Source: Azorinus chamasolen (lineage: Eukaryota > Mollusca > Bivalvia > Cardiida > Solecurtidae). Taken from it: a stretch of 64,000 nucleotides of DNA. This document shows, one piece after another, positions 55,457 through 64,000 of the stretch (position 1 is its first letter; each line of letters starts with the position of its first letter). Below the pieces are notes generated by a model. The model was not told the DNA's origin. It saw only the letters and a list, made by a program, of their open reading frames with translations, and did not search any database. The DNA is taken from contig OY755236.1 in the NCBI GenBank assembly GCA_963576725.1, forward strand, positions 68,542,379 to 68,606,378, read 5' to 3'. Position numbers and translations under genes: made by a program.

Positions 55457-56049
55457 TCTAAAAATGAAACAAGTGACGACGTATTGTCTGTATTCTGTCT
55501 CAGTTTCTGTATCTGCATTCCATAGTCTTCCACAAAAAATTGTGCAGTAAGGGATTGTACACACGCATTTGTGGGTCAGAATTTGTGTTGCATTGTGAAT
55601 GATGTCTTATACTGCCCCGGGATGTACCAGTAACCTTATTTCAGCCCCAAAAAATCTTCTATATATACTTATCTGTCCATCCCTGTCTGTTTTTGCCATG
55701 TTCTGCCCACATTTTCATGTTTTGATAACTGTTTTCTTGGACTGGACCGATTGATGATTTTGACACATCAAATTTTGTGCATTTGGTCACCCCAGCAATA
55801 CTATGATCTTTAATGTTGATTAGATAATGAAAACATTTGATTTCATTTTCATGTTGTTTATCATGTTTATACTGCATAAAGTAGTGTTGGAAAAGTTACT
55901 GATCATGGAATTGTTACGGGCATGCATAAAATTATAGGAACATGGAATACAAGCCATTAAAGTCCTCATGTAATTCAACTTTGACATATCAGTTTGAACC
56001 CAAGTCTGCCTTTAACCAGTCCCTTGAATCATACCTGACTTAGCTGACA
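55457..56049. other. Mostly unassigned; one background repeat
   Basis: Contains TTTTGCCATGTTCTGCCCAC and ATCTGTCCATCCCTGTCTGT, words typical of bivalve background repeats. The minus-strand ORF 55659-55877 is not convincing. Confidence 0.45.
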
Positions 56050-56290
56050 TTTACCCTTTAATACTCCATACACCTTTTAACACCTTTGCAAACAATAGGA
56101 GCCGTCTGATCAGGGTCTGCTCTGTTGCTTATCAAATAATATAGATCTGATTCTACGTTTTTTGCCATGGCCTAACTTTCCATTGTTCATAATTATGCCA
56201 CTATAAAAATTCAGCTAATGAATATACATTTTGTACATGTACATGGTGTCATTATTTCTTACATGAATATTTTCAATTCACTGCAGGGAA
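56050..56290 (-). mobile_element. Family A MITE, half hairpin
   Basis: TACCCTTTAATACTCCATAC, GCAAACAATAGGAGCCGTCT GATCAGGG (left arm deleted), TTATTTCTTACATGAATATT. Confidence 0.78.
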
Positions 56291-56362
56291 GCTACCAAAT
56301 ATCAGTAAATTACTTCTCATAATTTGTACTACTATGTTTTCTGCACTTGTATGTGATGTATA

Positions 56363-56470
56363 ATTATCCAATGGATTCAGTCTAATTATCCTATGGATTC
56401 AGTCAGATCCCCTATCCTATGAATTCAGTCAGACCCCCTATCCTATGGATTCAGTCAGACCCCCTATCTC
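56363..56470. repeat. ~27-bp tandem repeat
   Basis: CCTATGGATTCAGTCAGACC CCCTAT units, about four copies. Confidence 0.85.
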
Positions 56471-56507
56471 CCTCTCCACTGGTTTTAGAGCTGCACATTT
56501 TGATACA

Positions 56508-56715
56508 TACAGTAAAACCTCCTTATCTTGAATGCTGAAAATATGTACATTGTATCATTATTGTTTTTTAAGACAGGTGGCAGCTCCATGCAGGATGAAA
56601 GTCATGCAGGAGCTTTAGGAGCTTTCTGCAATGACCCATTCTGCATTAAGCAGCTACCTGCCTCAAAAGATCTCGGAGCTTTATTGAAAATTTGAATTAT
56701 CAAGGTTTTACTGTA
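56508..56715. mobile_element. Family D MITE
   Basis: TA CAGTAAAACCTCCTTATCTT to TCAAGGTTTTACTG TA; hairpin partly rearranged (GCAGGAGCTTTAGGAGCTTT). Confidence 0.88.
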
Positions 56716-56754
56716 GTAGCAAATCTGGAACAGTTTGATCTGGGTTTGCACTAT

Positions 56755-56880
56755 TTTCCTGGGTCTGGTAGAAACTGTAGAGTCAAATCTAGTTTAATAT
56801 CATAAGCAGGAACTGTCTAATCTGTGTCTACTCTGTTTGCAAAGCTTAGTGAAAAAGCATTTGTATAAGGAAAGGGGTTA
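56755..56880 (+). repeat. Family A right half
   Basis: GTAGAAACTGTAGAGTCAAA, CATAAGCAGGAACTGTCTAA, AAGGAAAGGGGTTAA. Confidence 0.65.
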
Positions 56881-57330
56881 ACCCTTTGAATGTGGGAAAC
56901 AAGATTACTGGCTTTTGCGAATAATATAGACCCAGATCAGAGGGTTCCTTGAGGAGCCATCGCTGGTCAGTGTCTGCACTATTTGTCATTCAAAATCCAT
57001 TAGCAAATGTAACCCTTTCCCTATTCTGTGTTTATTCCAAATTTTGATACCTACTGAATAATTCATGGCCAAAACAGTTGTAACAAAATATGGAAGGTGG
57101 AAATGTATACATGTAGCTATTTTAGAAAGTAAAGAAGCAGATATTTTCCAATTCCATTAGCAAACAGAGCAGACGGCTCCTATAGGAGCCATCTGATCTG
57201 TGTCTACTCTGTTTGCAAATGTGTGAAAACACTGGATTTATATGAGGGAAAGGGTTAAGCCTTTTATATTGAATGGACTCCATACTGATGAGCCATTCCA
57301 CTGATGAGCATTCAGTATATAAGTTTGATG
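56878..57330 (+). mobile_element. Family I MITE interrupted by family A2
   Basis: TTAACCCTTTGAATGTGGGA, tip GGTTCCTTGAGGAGCC, TTTGTCATTCAAAATCCATT; A2 at 57009; resumes TATTGAATGGACTCCATACT and CTGATGAGCATTCAG. Confidence 0.8.
57009..57258 (+). mobile_element. Family A2 MITE nested in family I
   Basis: TAACCCTTTCCCTATTCTGT to GAGGGAAAGGGTTAA; AGCAGACGGCTCCTATAGGA GCC (stem shortened). Confidence 0.88.
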
Positions 57331-57379
57331 ACAGGATAGCATTAAATCTGAAGAAAGTTTTGTTGCCACTAACCATAAC

Positions 57380-57830
57380 TAACCCTGGCATTTACAAACA
57401 GTTGTAGACCCAGACAGAGGGCTCCTTAAGAAGCACTGCACAGTGCACTGTTTGTCATTGAAAATCCTCTTGTAGTTTTAACCCTTTCCCTCATATAAAA
57501 GTGTTTCCACGCATTTGCAAACAGAGCAGACCCAGATCAGACGGCTCCTATAGGAGTCGTCTGATCAGGGTATGCTCTGTTTGCTTGTGGAATTTGATAG
57601 TTCTAATTCTTTACTTTTTAAAATGGCTACAAATGGTCCACCTTCCACATTTCATTATAACTATTTTGTTCATGAATATTCAGTAGGTAATGAAATTTAA
57701 AATAACATAGAACAGAGAAAGGGTTAGGCATTTCATACTTAGTGGACTCTATATTTATACACTGATGGGCTATTCCATTATCTCTGTAAGTGTGAGATAC
57801 AGGTTGTCTGACATTTGCATGCAGTGACTC
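57380..57830 (+). mobile_element. Second family I MITE interrupted by family A2
   Basis: ACCCTGGCATTTACAAACAG, GGGCTCCTTAAGAAGC, TTTGTCATTGAAAATCCTCT; A2 at 57478; resumes CATACTTAGTGGACTCTATA, TGATGGGCTATTCCATT. Confidence 0.75.
57478..57727 (-). mobile_element. Family A2 MITE nested in family I, opposite orientation
   Basis: TTAACCCTTTCCCTCATATA, hairpin tip GGCTCCTATAGGAGTC, TTCATGAATATTCAGTAGGT, ACAGAGAAAGGGTTA. Confidence 0.9.
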
Positions 57831-58028
57831 AGAGGTCCTGATAATATAAGATGCGTACAACAAAAACTCCTTTATTTCTCCTCCAAACCCTGGTATGTTG
57901 TTACCAAACCCTTTGTTGTGACCACTCTTTAGAATTGTCTCTTTGAGACAACTCTAAAGAGTGGTCATGGCATAGGGTTTGGCGGAGAAGTGATTTTAGT
58001 ATGTGAGTGCACCTTTATCTGTTGGTAC
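57826..58028. mobile_element. Family E element
   Basis: ACTCAGAGGTCCTGATAATA, TCCAAACCCTGGTATGTTGT, hairpin GTTGTGACCACTCTTTAGAA with tip GTCTCTTTGAGAC, GATTTTAGTATGTGAGTGCA. Confidence 0.87.
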
Positions 58029-58101
58029 AGGAGCCGCCTGATCTGGGTCTACTCTGTTTGCAAATGCGTGAAAACACATTTATATGAGAGAAAGGGTTAA
58101 G
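58029..58101 (+). repeat. Family A2 right end
   Basis: GGAGCCGCCTGATCTGGGTC, GCAAATGCGTGAAAACACAT, GAGAGAAAGGGTTAA. Confidence 0.75.
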
Positions 58102-58215
58102 GATTGCTAGAGGATTTTGAATTACAAACAGTGTAGACCCTGATCAGAGAGATGCTGTTATTTAAGAGCCCTCTGGCCTGGGTGGCAAATGCCAATTCCC
58201 TCATTCAACAGGTTA
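58100..58215 (-). repeat. Family I fragment
   Basis: GCTAGAGGATTTTGAATTAC, AAACAGTGTAGACCCTGATC, GAGCCCTCTGGCCTGGG, TTCAACAGGTTAA. Confidence 0.65.
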
Positions 58216-58472
58216 ACCCTTTCCCAGTTTAATATTAATGTAAAAAATAATGACATCATGAATATTAATTAGATTAATTTAATTTTACATGTATAATGGT
58301 ATAATGAACACATGATATTTAAGCCATGATCACAACTGTAGAATCAGATCTATATTATTTCATAGGCAAGCAGAGCTGACCATGTTTAGACAACTCCTAC
58401 AGTAGCCATCTGATCTGGGTCTACTCTGTGTGCAAATGGGTAAAAAAACGTTTATATGAAAGAGAGGATTAA
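58213..58472 (+). mobile_element. Family A MITE
   Basis: TTAACCCTTTCCCAGTTTAA, AATAATGACATCATGAATAT, GCAAGCAGAGCTGACCATGT, tip AACTCCTACAGTAGCC, GAAAGAGAGGATTAA. Confidence 0.87.
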
Positions 58473-58827
58473 ATAATAATTGGCCAATCAGCTTTGAAAA
58501 TGTATGAAGCACATAAAGGGTAAAATAATTTTACTGGAATCTAAATAATTACCATATATCAAGAAAGTTTATGTTAGCAGACCTAACTTTCAAATCATAA
58601 TGATGTCACATTCAGTCATCAAAATAATATGTTTCCGTCAAACTGGCTATTTAGGTTATATCAGTTTATGTGTGTAACACTATTTCCCAGCAGATTGCTT
58701 GGAGACAACAATCTCAGGAGTGTCAGAAGCAGTACTCATCTTCTTGATGTACATGTTGCCTTGTAAATGGGGATTGCTGCAATCTGTATAACAGACTCTC
58801 AGACAGGCTGAATTCACTAATATAACA
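58473..58827. other. No recognised feature
   Basis: Unassigned AT-rich intron. Confidence 0.5.
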
Positions 58828-59064
58828 TTAACGCTTTACTCCATGAATATTTGTGCAATAAATAATGGCAGCATGAATATTAATTATAATAGCAAAAGGA
58901 CATAGGAATGTATGCCCAAGGATGTAACTGCAGAATTATATTTTTATCATTTCATAAGCAAATGATCATGACCATGATCAGTCGGCTCATATAGGAGCTG
59001 TCTGATCTGGGTCTGCTCTGTTTGCAAAGGTGTAGAAAGGCTTATTTATGGAGTAAAGGGTTAA
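58828..59064 (+). mobile_element. Family A MITE, 237 bp
   Basis: TTAACGCTTTACTCCATGAA, ACATAGGAATGTATGCCCAA, tip GGCTCATATAGGAGC, ATGGAGTAAAGGGTTAA. Confidence 0.9.
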
Positions 59065-59149
59065 CATTGAAAATAGCATGTCCTGCAAATTGTGCATGTG
59101 CAATTTTGCAAATATGAGGAATTTATTATCCAGTTACCGCACAGTCACA

Positions 59150-59338
59150 CCATTTTACATTTTTGCAAACAAGATAGACCCGGAACAAACAGCTCCTGCA
59201 GGAGATATTTGATCAGAGTCTGCTCTATTTACTTATGGAATAATAAAGATCTGAGTCTCTAGCTTGTCATGGCCAACACCAACAATTTCCTAGTTCATAA
59301 TATTTATGTCATTTACAAAATATGTATTCATAAATTAA
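59150..59338 (-). mobile_element. Family A remnant
   Basis: TTTTGCAAACAAGATAGACC, tip CAGCTCCTGCAGGAG, ATTTACTTATGGAATAATAA, GCCAACACCAACAATTTCC. Confidence 0.68.
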
Positions 59339-59474
59339 AGCAGGGCTACAGATAAATGAACATATTTAAAATATATTAAAATCAAAACTTACTTTTGTAT
59401 TCAAAAATTGTCATATCTCCTAATCTCTCAAAATATATTTTCTTTCATTTAATTTGTACCAAATAAAAGTGTCT

Positions 59475-59555
59475 GAGTGTCAGACAGTTTTGATCCTGAT
59501 GAGACACCAAACTCACTTTGTGTTTTATCGGGATCTAAACTGTTTGCAAAGGTCA
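59475..59555. repeat. Family G palindrome
   Basis: CAGACAGTTTTGATCCTGAT GAGACACC, TGTTTTATCGGGATCTAAAC TGTTTGC. Confidence 0.6.
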
Positions 59556-59600
59556 TATCAGTTGAAAGAGTAAAAATATCAAAATTGATGAATCTCTATG

Positions 59601-59830
59601 GTAACCCTTTATTAAAATACCTCATAAATATATTCATGTAAGAAATAATGACTGTACATGTATGTTTCAATTAGCTGAATTTTAACAAGGGTATTTTGAC
59701 CATGACAGAAAGTGTTCAATCAGATTGATATGTTTAATTTGTATGCAAACAGAGCAGACCTGGATTGGATGGATCATACAAGCACAGACTCTATTCTTGG
59801 TATACTCTATCTGCTGAGATAATTAGGGTT
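59601..59830 (+). mobile_element. Family A remnant
   Basis: CTCATAAATATATTCATGTA AGAAATAATGACTG, GCAAACAGAGCAGACCTGGA. Confidence 0.65.
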
Positions 59831-59887
59831 AAAGTGGAACAAACTCATGACACTAAGGGACACACAACGAGTTATTCAAGAGACATT

Positions 59888-60141
59888 TTAACCCTTCGCT
59901 TGCTATTCACGTCAATATACGTACCTGTAAATAGTGAAGACCCAGATGAGACAGCTCCTGCAGGAGCTGTCTCATCAGGGTCTGCACTATTTACAAATTG
60001 ATTGTCCAACCAGTGCACTTCACAACAGTGATTGCACAGCGAAATGCTTGTACACAGTGAAGATATAATTATGTAATTATACAACATGGCATGGGTAAAG
60101 GAGGAGAAATGTATTTTAAAATTCAGCAAGCGAAGGGTTAA
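59888..60141 (-). mobile_element. Family B MITE, 254 bp
   Basis: TTAACCCTTCGCTTGCTATT to AGCAAGCGAAGGGTTAA; intact 68-bp hairpin with tip CAGCTCCTGCAGGAGCTG. ORFs on both strands here are MITE shadows. Confidence 0.94.
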
Positions 60142-60499
60142 CAAATTGTTATGCAAAATACATGAAAACAAAATTAATCTTGGTTCCATAAGTAATACAA
60201 AGCAACCTTAGTATTTGCAGATAAATATAGGCAAATAGTGCAGACCAGGATCAGAGAGTTGCAGAAGAAGGTTTTCAATCAGGGTTTTACGCCGTTAGAT
60301 AGTCTTATATATGTAATATAATTTTATCAAACTGATGCCAGTTGACTTTAGATCTTTCAGCTTTACAAGCAACTTTACAAGCTGGTTAAGAAGGCATATT
60401 TGATTACTGCAGAATATTACTTAAGGTAATTTCACTGAGATACTAGTACACCTGTATGGTACAGGGTTTCTCCCATTCTGTGGGTATTTAAGATGAAAC

Positions 60500-60660
60500 T
60501 AATAGAATAGCAAATAATGTAAATCCACATTGAACTGCTCCTGCAGGAGCATTCACTCTTTGCCTAAGTAGTTCTTGGTGACTCGAACTGCTCCTGCAGG
60601 AGCATTATTTCATCAGGGTTTACACTCATTGCCTAAGTAGTTTTTGGTGACCAGGACCTT
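60500..60660. repeat. Duplicated tip-only hairpins
   Basis: GAACTGCTCCTGCAGGAGCA occurs twice (about 60530 and 60586), each followed by TTGCCTAAGTAGTT(C/T)TTGGTGAC; ~58-bp direct repeat. Confidence 0.75.
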
Positions 60661-60679
60661 CCAACATCATAGACTAGTG

Positions 60680-60912
60680 TACCCTTACCATCTACATGAG
60701 GGACATGTGTGTACTGTCATTTGCAAACAGTGTAGACCCAAATAAGATGGCTCCTAGAGGAGTCTTATTCTGATCAGAGTCTGCCCAGTTTGTCATTCAA
60801 ACTCCTCTCACAAAGTATACTATTTCATACTGAATGGACTTATTAAATTTATAGTTTTGAAAGATGATTGACCATTCCATTTGGAAAATTTGGCATTCAA
60901 AAGGACTAATTG
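60680..60912. mobile_element. Family I MITE
   Basis: TACATGAGGGACATGTGTGT, GCAAACAGTGTAGACCCAAA, tip GGCTCCTAGAGGAGTC, TTTGTCATTCAAACTCCTCT, TTTCATACTGAATGGACTTA. Confidence 0.78.
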
Positions 60913-61029
60913 CCCGTAGTTTTCCTACACCCAATCTTTAATTCACCTCTCCAGTCCTCCACCGGTTTGCATTTAAGCGGAGTAATTCCTTTTGGCAGCA
61001 TTTATAACTTTACTGGACTGACATTTTAA

Positions 61030-61105
61030 GTAGCAAATAGTGTAGAACTTGGTCAAATGACTCCTTCAGGAGCCTTACTATCTGGGTATGCACTATTTGC
61101 TTAAG
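61030..61105. repeat. MITE hairpin
   Basis: GCAAATAGTGTAGAACTTGG, tip GACTCCTTCAGGAGCC, TATGCACTATTTGC. Confidence 0.65.
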
Positions 61106-61375
61106 TTTGTCTCTAAATACTTAGGGTAATTTATTATGCTTTGTTGACTGTGGACAATTATCATGAATTTATGACATTGATTATTGACTACCTACCATGA
61201 GAAATGCAACAATTTATAATGAAGTTTAAAACCATTGTAATAATAGTCATAAATAGGTGGTCATAAAGATATATGACACTTGTCATTATTGAAACATGTA
61301 TTGAAACTGGTCTCTCTTATCTGCTGAGCACTTTGTCTCACAGTACCCTTGAAGACCGAGAATGAGTTTACCATT

Positions 61376-61475
61376 ATGCTAACGTCGACGTAACCAGCCT
61401 ATGCAAACAGCTTGGATCCAGAGTAACTCGGCAGCTCATCAGAATTCAAGCTGTTTGACATTTGGTCAATAGTTT
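61376..61475. repeat. Family G copy
   Basis: TGCAAACAGCTTGGATCCAG, GTAACTCGGCAGCTCATCAG AATTCAAGCTGTTTG. Confidence 0.6.
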
Positions 61476-61566
61476 TTCAAAAGCTTGATTGAATTACATG
61501 TACTTAACAAATTAATGTGAAAAGTGTTATAATCCAATGGATATATTAGTTCAAAAATGAAAGTAA

Positions 61567-61784
61567 ATTAACCCTTCGCTTGCTATTCGCGTCAATATAC
61601 CTACCTGTAAATAGTGAAGACCCAGGGTCTGCACTATTTACAAGTTAATTGCGCAACCTGTGCACTCCACAGCAGTGATTGCACAGCGAAATGCTTGTAC
61701 ACAGTGAAGATATATGTAAATATACAACAGGGCATGGGTAAAGAAGGAGAACTGTATTTTAAAATTCAGCAAGAGAAGGGTTAA
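61567..61784 (-). mobile_element. Family B MITE with collapsed hairpin, 218 bp
   Basis: TTAACCCTTCGCTTGCTATT to GCAAGAGAAGGGTTAA. The stem reads AATAGTGAAGACCCAGGGTC TGCACTATT: the upper stem and tip are cleanly deleted. The right flank (AACAGGTTCAAGAATACC) is family E. Confidence 0.92.
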
Positions 61785-61955
61785 AACAGGTTCAAGAATA
61801 CCTTCATTATTTCTCTACCAAACCCTATGTTGTGACTACTCTTTTCAATCGTTTCTTCACGGCAATTCTAAAGCATGGTCACAACATAGGATTTGGTGGA
61901 GAAATGATGATTTTAGTATTTCAGTATGCACCATTATCTGTTGCTCTGTATCATA
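61785..61955. mobile_element. Family E element, left end displaced by family B
   Basis: TTCTCTACCAAACCCTATGT TGTGACTAC, CACAACATAGGATTTGGTGG, ATCTGTTGCTCTG. Confidence 0.8.
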
Positions 61956-62162
61956 AACAAGCTGCAAACAGAGTAGACCCTGATCAGACAGCCCCATGAT
62001 CCATCTACTCTTTTTGTAAAGGCACTGAACTTTATGGGTCAACTCTTGAATTGCAGATGACAAATTAGTGATCTAAACTTTGCAAACAGATTAGATCCCG
62101 AGATGAGATGATGAATAACTCAACATCATGAAAAACAGATGACAATGCATGACAGCTTAAGA

Positions 62163-62345
62163 ATTAACCTTTACTCTCATAAATATTCATTCAAGAAATA
62201 ATGACATCATGAATATTTATTAGTGGAGTTTTCATAATGGTAGTTATTGACATTGGCAGAAACCGTACAATTTCATTAAAGCAACAAATACATGAGTCAT
62301 CTAATTTGGGTCTACTCTGTTTGCCCTCTCTATGAGAGTGAATGA
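62163..62345 (+). mobile_element. Family A MITE, decayed
   Basis: TTAACCTTTACTCTCATAAA, TTCAAGAAATAATGACATCA, TTTGGGTCTACTCTGTTTGC. Confidence 0.72.
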
Positions 62346-62398
62346 TTTACCACCTGTCCTAACTGTATTTAAGTGGAATATGTAGATAAGTTTCACTG

Positions 62399-62600
62399 TA
62401 CAGTAAAACCTCTCTAAACCTGACATTCAGTTTAGTATAAATATCAGTCTTGGTAACAGGTGGCAATTTAATGCAGGGTGAAAGTCATGCAGAAAGCTCC
62501 TCTTGGAGCTTTCTGCATGACTTTTACCCTGCATTAAGCAGCCACCTGCCTAAAAGTATCTACATTTTTCTCAATTCTGGTTTAGAGAGGCTTTACTGTA
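62399..62600. mobile_element. Family D MITE, preceded by another family D end
   Basis: TA CAGTAAAACCTCTCTAAACC to TAGAGAGGCTTTACTG TA; tip AAAGCTCCTCTTGGAGCTTT. Immediately upstream 62345-62398 is a D right end (CACCTGTCC, GTTTCACTG) sharing the TA. Confidence 0.92.
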
Positions 62601-62923
62601 CATAACTACACTCAATGTATAATTAGATTGTGGGTGGCAGAATGTTTGATGAGGAGGCTAGTGTACAATCATGGTGACAGAACATTGATCAGACAATTCT
62701 GCTCAAAATCAAATGTCAACATACATGGAGGAGCTGGTGCTATTGAAGTGTCGGGCAAATATATTGCATTGGCTGGAAATGGATGAACGGTAAACACAGA
62801 ACTGTTAGAATAAGTAGCATGGCCTATAATTGAGGATTCAAAGTCCATTATTATTATTAGAAATGTATGGATTTGTTTAGACAAATGAATTAGGCACTTG
62901 CAAAAGCTACTGGTTTCAAGGTT
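62601..62923. other. No recognised feature
   Basis: Unassigned intron; the minus-strand ORF here has no recognisable motif. Confidence 0.5.
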
Positions 62924-63151
62924 TTAACCCTTTTCTCCATAAATACGCCTTTCTACGCCTCTGTAAAAGTCACCTGTTGAAACCATTGTGATAAATAGAG
63001 CATTTGCTCCTATAGGAGCAAATGCTCTATTTATCACAATGGTTTCAAACTACAAAATTCTAAAATTTTCCTTTTCTCTAGTTAATGCTCCTTTTTGGTA
63101 GATTTATTTAAAGAGGTTGTATCTAAAAATAGCCTATGGAGGAAAGGGTAA
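62924..63151 (+). mobile_element. Family C MITE, model copy (228 bp)
   Basis: TTAACCCTTTTCTCCATAAA, hairpin GAAACCATTGTGATAAATAG with tip TTTGCTCCTATAGGAGCAAA, GGTAGATTTATTTAAAGAGG, TATGGAGGAAAGGGTA. Arms are perfect over about 38 bp. Confidence 0.93.
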
Positions 63152-63390
63152 AACATTTACTCCATAATTCTATTCACCATTTTTCGTCTTTGCAAACAGA
63201 GGAGACTGATCAGCTCCCATAGATTCTTGTCTGATCAGGGTCTGCTCCGTTATGAAGAAATATAGATATGAGTCTACAGTTTCTGCCATGGCCGAAAATT
63301 CTCTTGTCCATATGCCATTATCAAAGTTCATTTAATTAATGAAATCACAAAAGTATAATTTCTGAATGATCATGGAGTAGTTTAGGGATA
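63152..63390 (-). mobile_element. Family A MITE
   Basis: TTTACTCCATAATTCTATTC, GCAAACAGAGGAGACTGATC, tip degraded, CATGGCCGAAAATTCTCTTG. Confidence 0.75.
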
Positions 63391-63481
63391 ACCCTTTGAA
63401 AGAAATGGTGTAAAATTTGCAAACAGTGCATATCCAGATCAGATTGCTCCTAAGAGTCCTTTCATACTGAATGGACTCTAG
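63390..63481. repeat. Family I fragment
   Basis: AACCCTTTGAAAGAAATGG, GCAAACAGTGCATATCCAGA, TTTCATACTGAATGGACTCT. Confidence 0.65.
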
Positions 63482-63993
63482 TTAAAGAGGAAGTCCCTAC
63501 AATGAACGCATATTTTCAATAATATCATAAAACTTGGTATTTGTTATGCTCAGAAAATTATTATGAAGGTTGGCCAATTTGAACTTATATCGAATAATGC
63601 CCCTGTGATACAAATAAACCGATTTCATCAATACTTATAATTTTTGTTCTACAACACAATAATTATCGGCCTTTTCTGTTAAAATTTTATGCATTTTGCT
63701 GATGATCACACGATCCCTTGATTGTTTACGTAATAGCTTTTCACGGAAGTGGTCGGAGAAATGTGAATAGGGTGAACAGTTACGAAACTAAATTAAAACC
63801 TAACCCGAATAAAACTGAAACATTCGGTAGTAAAATTGGGATCGGTGATATCAATCACATGGATGTTTTGTCATTACAAACGGTAATTGGATGGGTTTTC
63901 TTGTGATATACTTCTTTTCAGCATATAAACAAATAAGTTTAGTATATTTTAGGTGTTTTTGAAACATGTCAAATGTAGGGACTTCCCCTTTAA
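63482..63993. mobile_element. 512-bp element with TTTAAAGGGGAAGTCCCTAC ends
   Basis: Left TTAAAGAGGAAGTCCCTACA, right complement TGTAGGGACTTCCCCTTTAA. No recognisable protein; the 62-codon ORF at 63718 looks accidental. A short DNA-transposon-like element, family not identified. Confidence 0.8.
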
Positions 63994-64000
63994 ACACTGA

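Larger units (their letters stand above)
41798..64000 (+). other. PRKAR1 intron 1 (open at the window end)
   Basis: Begins with donor GTAAGC. I looked for the next exon (pseudosubstrate region, SAEVYTEED-type motif) on the plus strand and saw none, so the intron is at least 22 kb and consists mostly of MITEs listed separately. Confidence 0.7.

Noticed and set aside
55659..55877. 72-codon minus-strand ORF
   Set aside because: AT-rich, no recognisable domain, and overlaps background repeat words found in other bivalve repeats.
4437..60189. Recurring ORFs with [25 protein letters not shown] sequence as a gene family
   Set aside because: All map exactly to family B MITEs and read through their hairpin; frame openness is inherited with the element, with no codon evidence of selection.
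63718..63906. 62-codon ORF near the window end as a PRKAR1 exon
   Set aside because: No similarity to the PKA R subunit and it lies inside an inverted-end element.
41798..64000. Further PRKAR1 exons
   Set aside because: Looked for the pseudosubstrate and cAMP-binding motifs on the plus strand; none seen. A small exon could still be missed by eye.

Overview
This is an animal nuclear genome window, most likely from a bivalve mollusc. The assignment is an inference: both genes are conserved metazoan genes with introns, the DNA is AT-rich, and the background repeats (tandem units carrying AAGGGCAATAACTC, GACAGACGGAC tracts, a molluscan-looking tRNA SINE, an internal TTAGGG-type telomere tract) are the kind seen in bivalves. 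No prokaryotic features, rRNA or true tRNA genes were seen.

Only two genes could be supported. On the minus strand, 31174 down to 10290, lies a complete gene for type 1 methionine aminopeptidase (METAP1). I traced 13 coding exons by hand with GT/AG junctions and matching phases. They join to 1155 nt, 384 residues plus stop, and keep the MYND-like zinc finger and all five metal ligands. On the plus strand, starting at 41633, is the first coding exon (55 codons, dimerisation/docking domain) of the type I regulatory subunit of cAMP-dependent protein kinase (PRKAR1). The rest of that gene was not found before 64000, so the last 22 kb appears to be its first intron. The two genes diverge head to head across about 10.5 kb, which contains a decayed LINE reverse transcriptase interrupted by a 1158-bp inverted-repeat transposon with a perfect 8-bp target duplication.

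Much of the remaining sequence is a dense layer of short non-autonomous DNA transposons (MITEs). I label the families A-I. A, B, C, H and I have TTAA ends followed by CCCTT. D and F have TA-flanked CAGT ends. E and G are defined by other palindromes. Most are about 200-370 bp and carry a long central hairpin. Many are nested in one another, so target duplications and relative ages can be read directly (B in A, B in E, A in I, F in A, D in A, hAT in D, hAT in A).

The most unusual signal is modular. Families with unrelated ends share the same hairpin tip, GCTCC-NNNN-GGAGC. Families A, B and G, and partly H and I, also share the stem, including a fixed T/A difference between the two arms at the same stem position. 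The hairpin seems to have been captured repeatedly by different transposon ends, or to be kept for a function of its own. Other points of interest are two full cAMP response elements in the transposon upstream of PRKAR1, a 72-bp palindrome inserted in a MITE hairpin, a 437-bp AAATGC-rich foldback, and a 42-bp duplication that copied a METAP1 splice donor.
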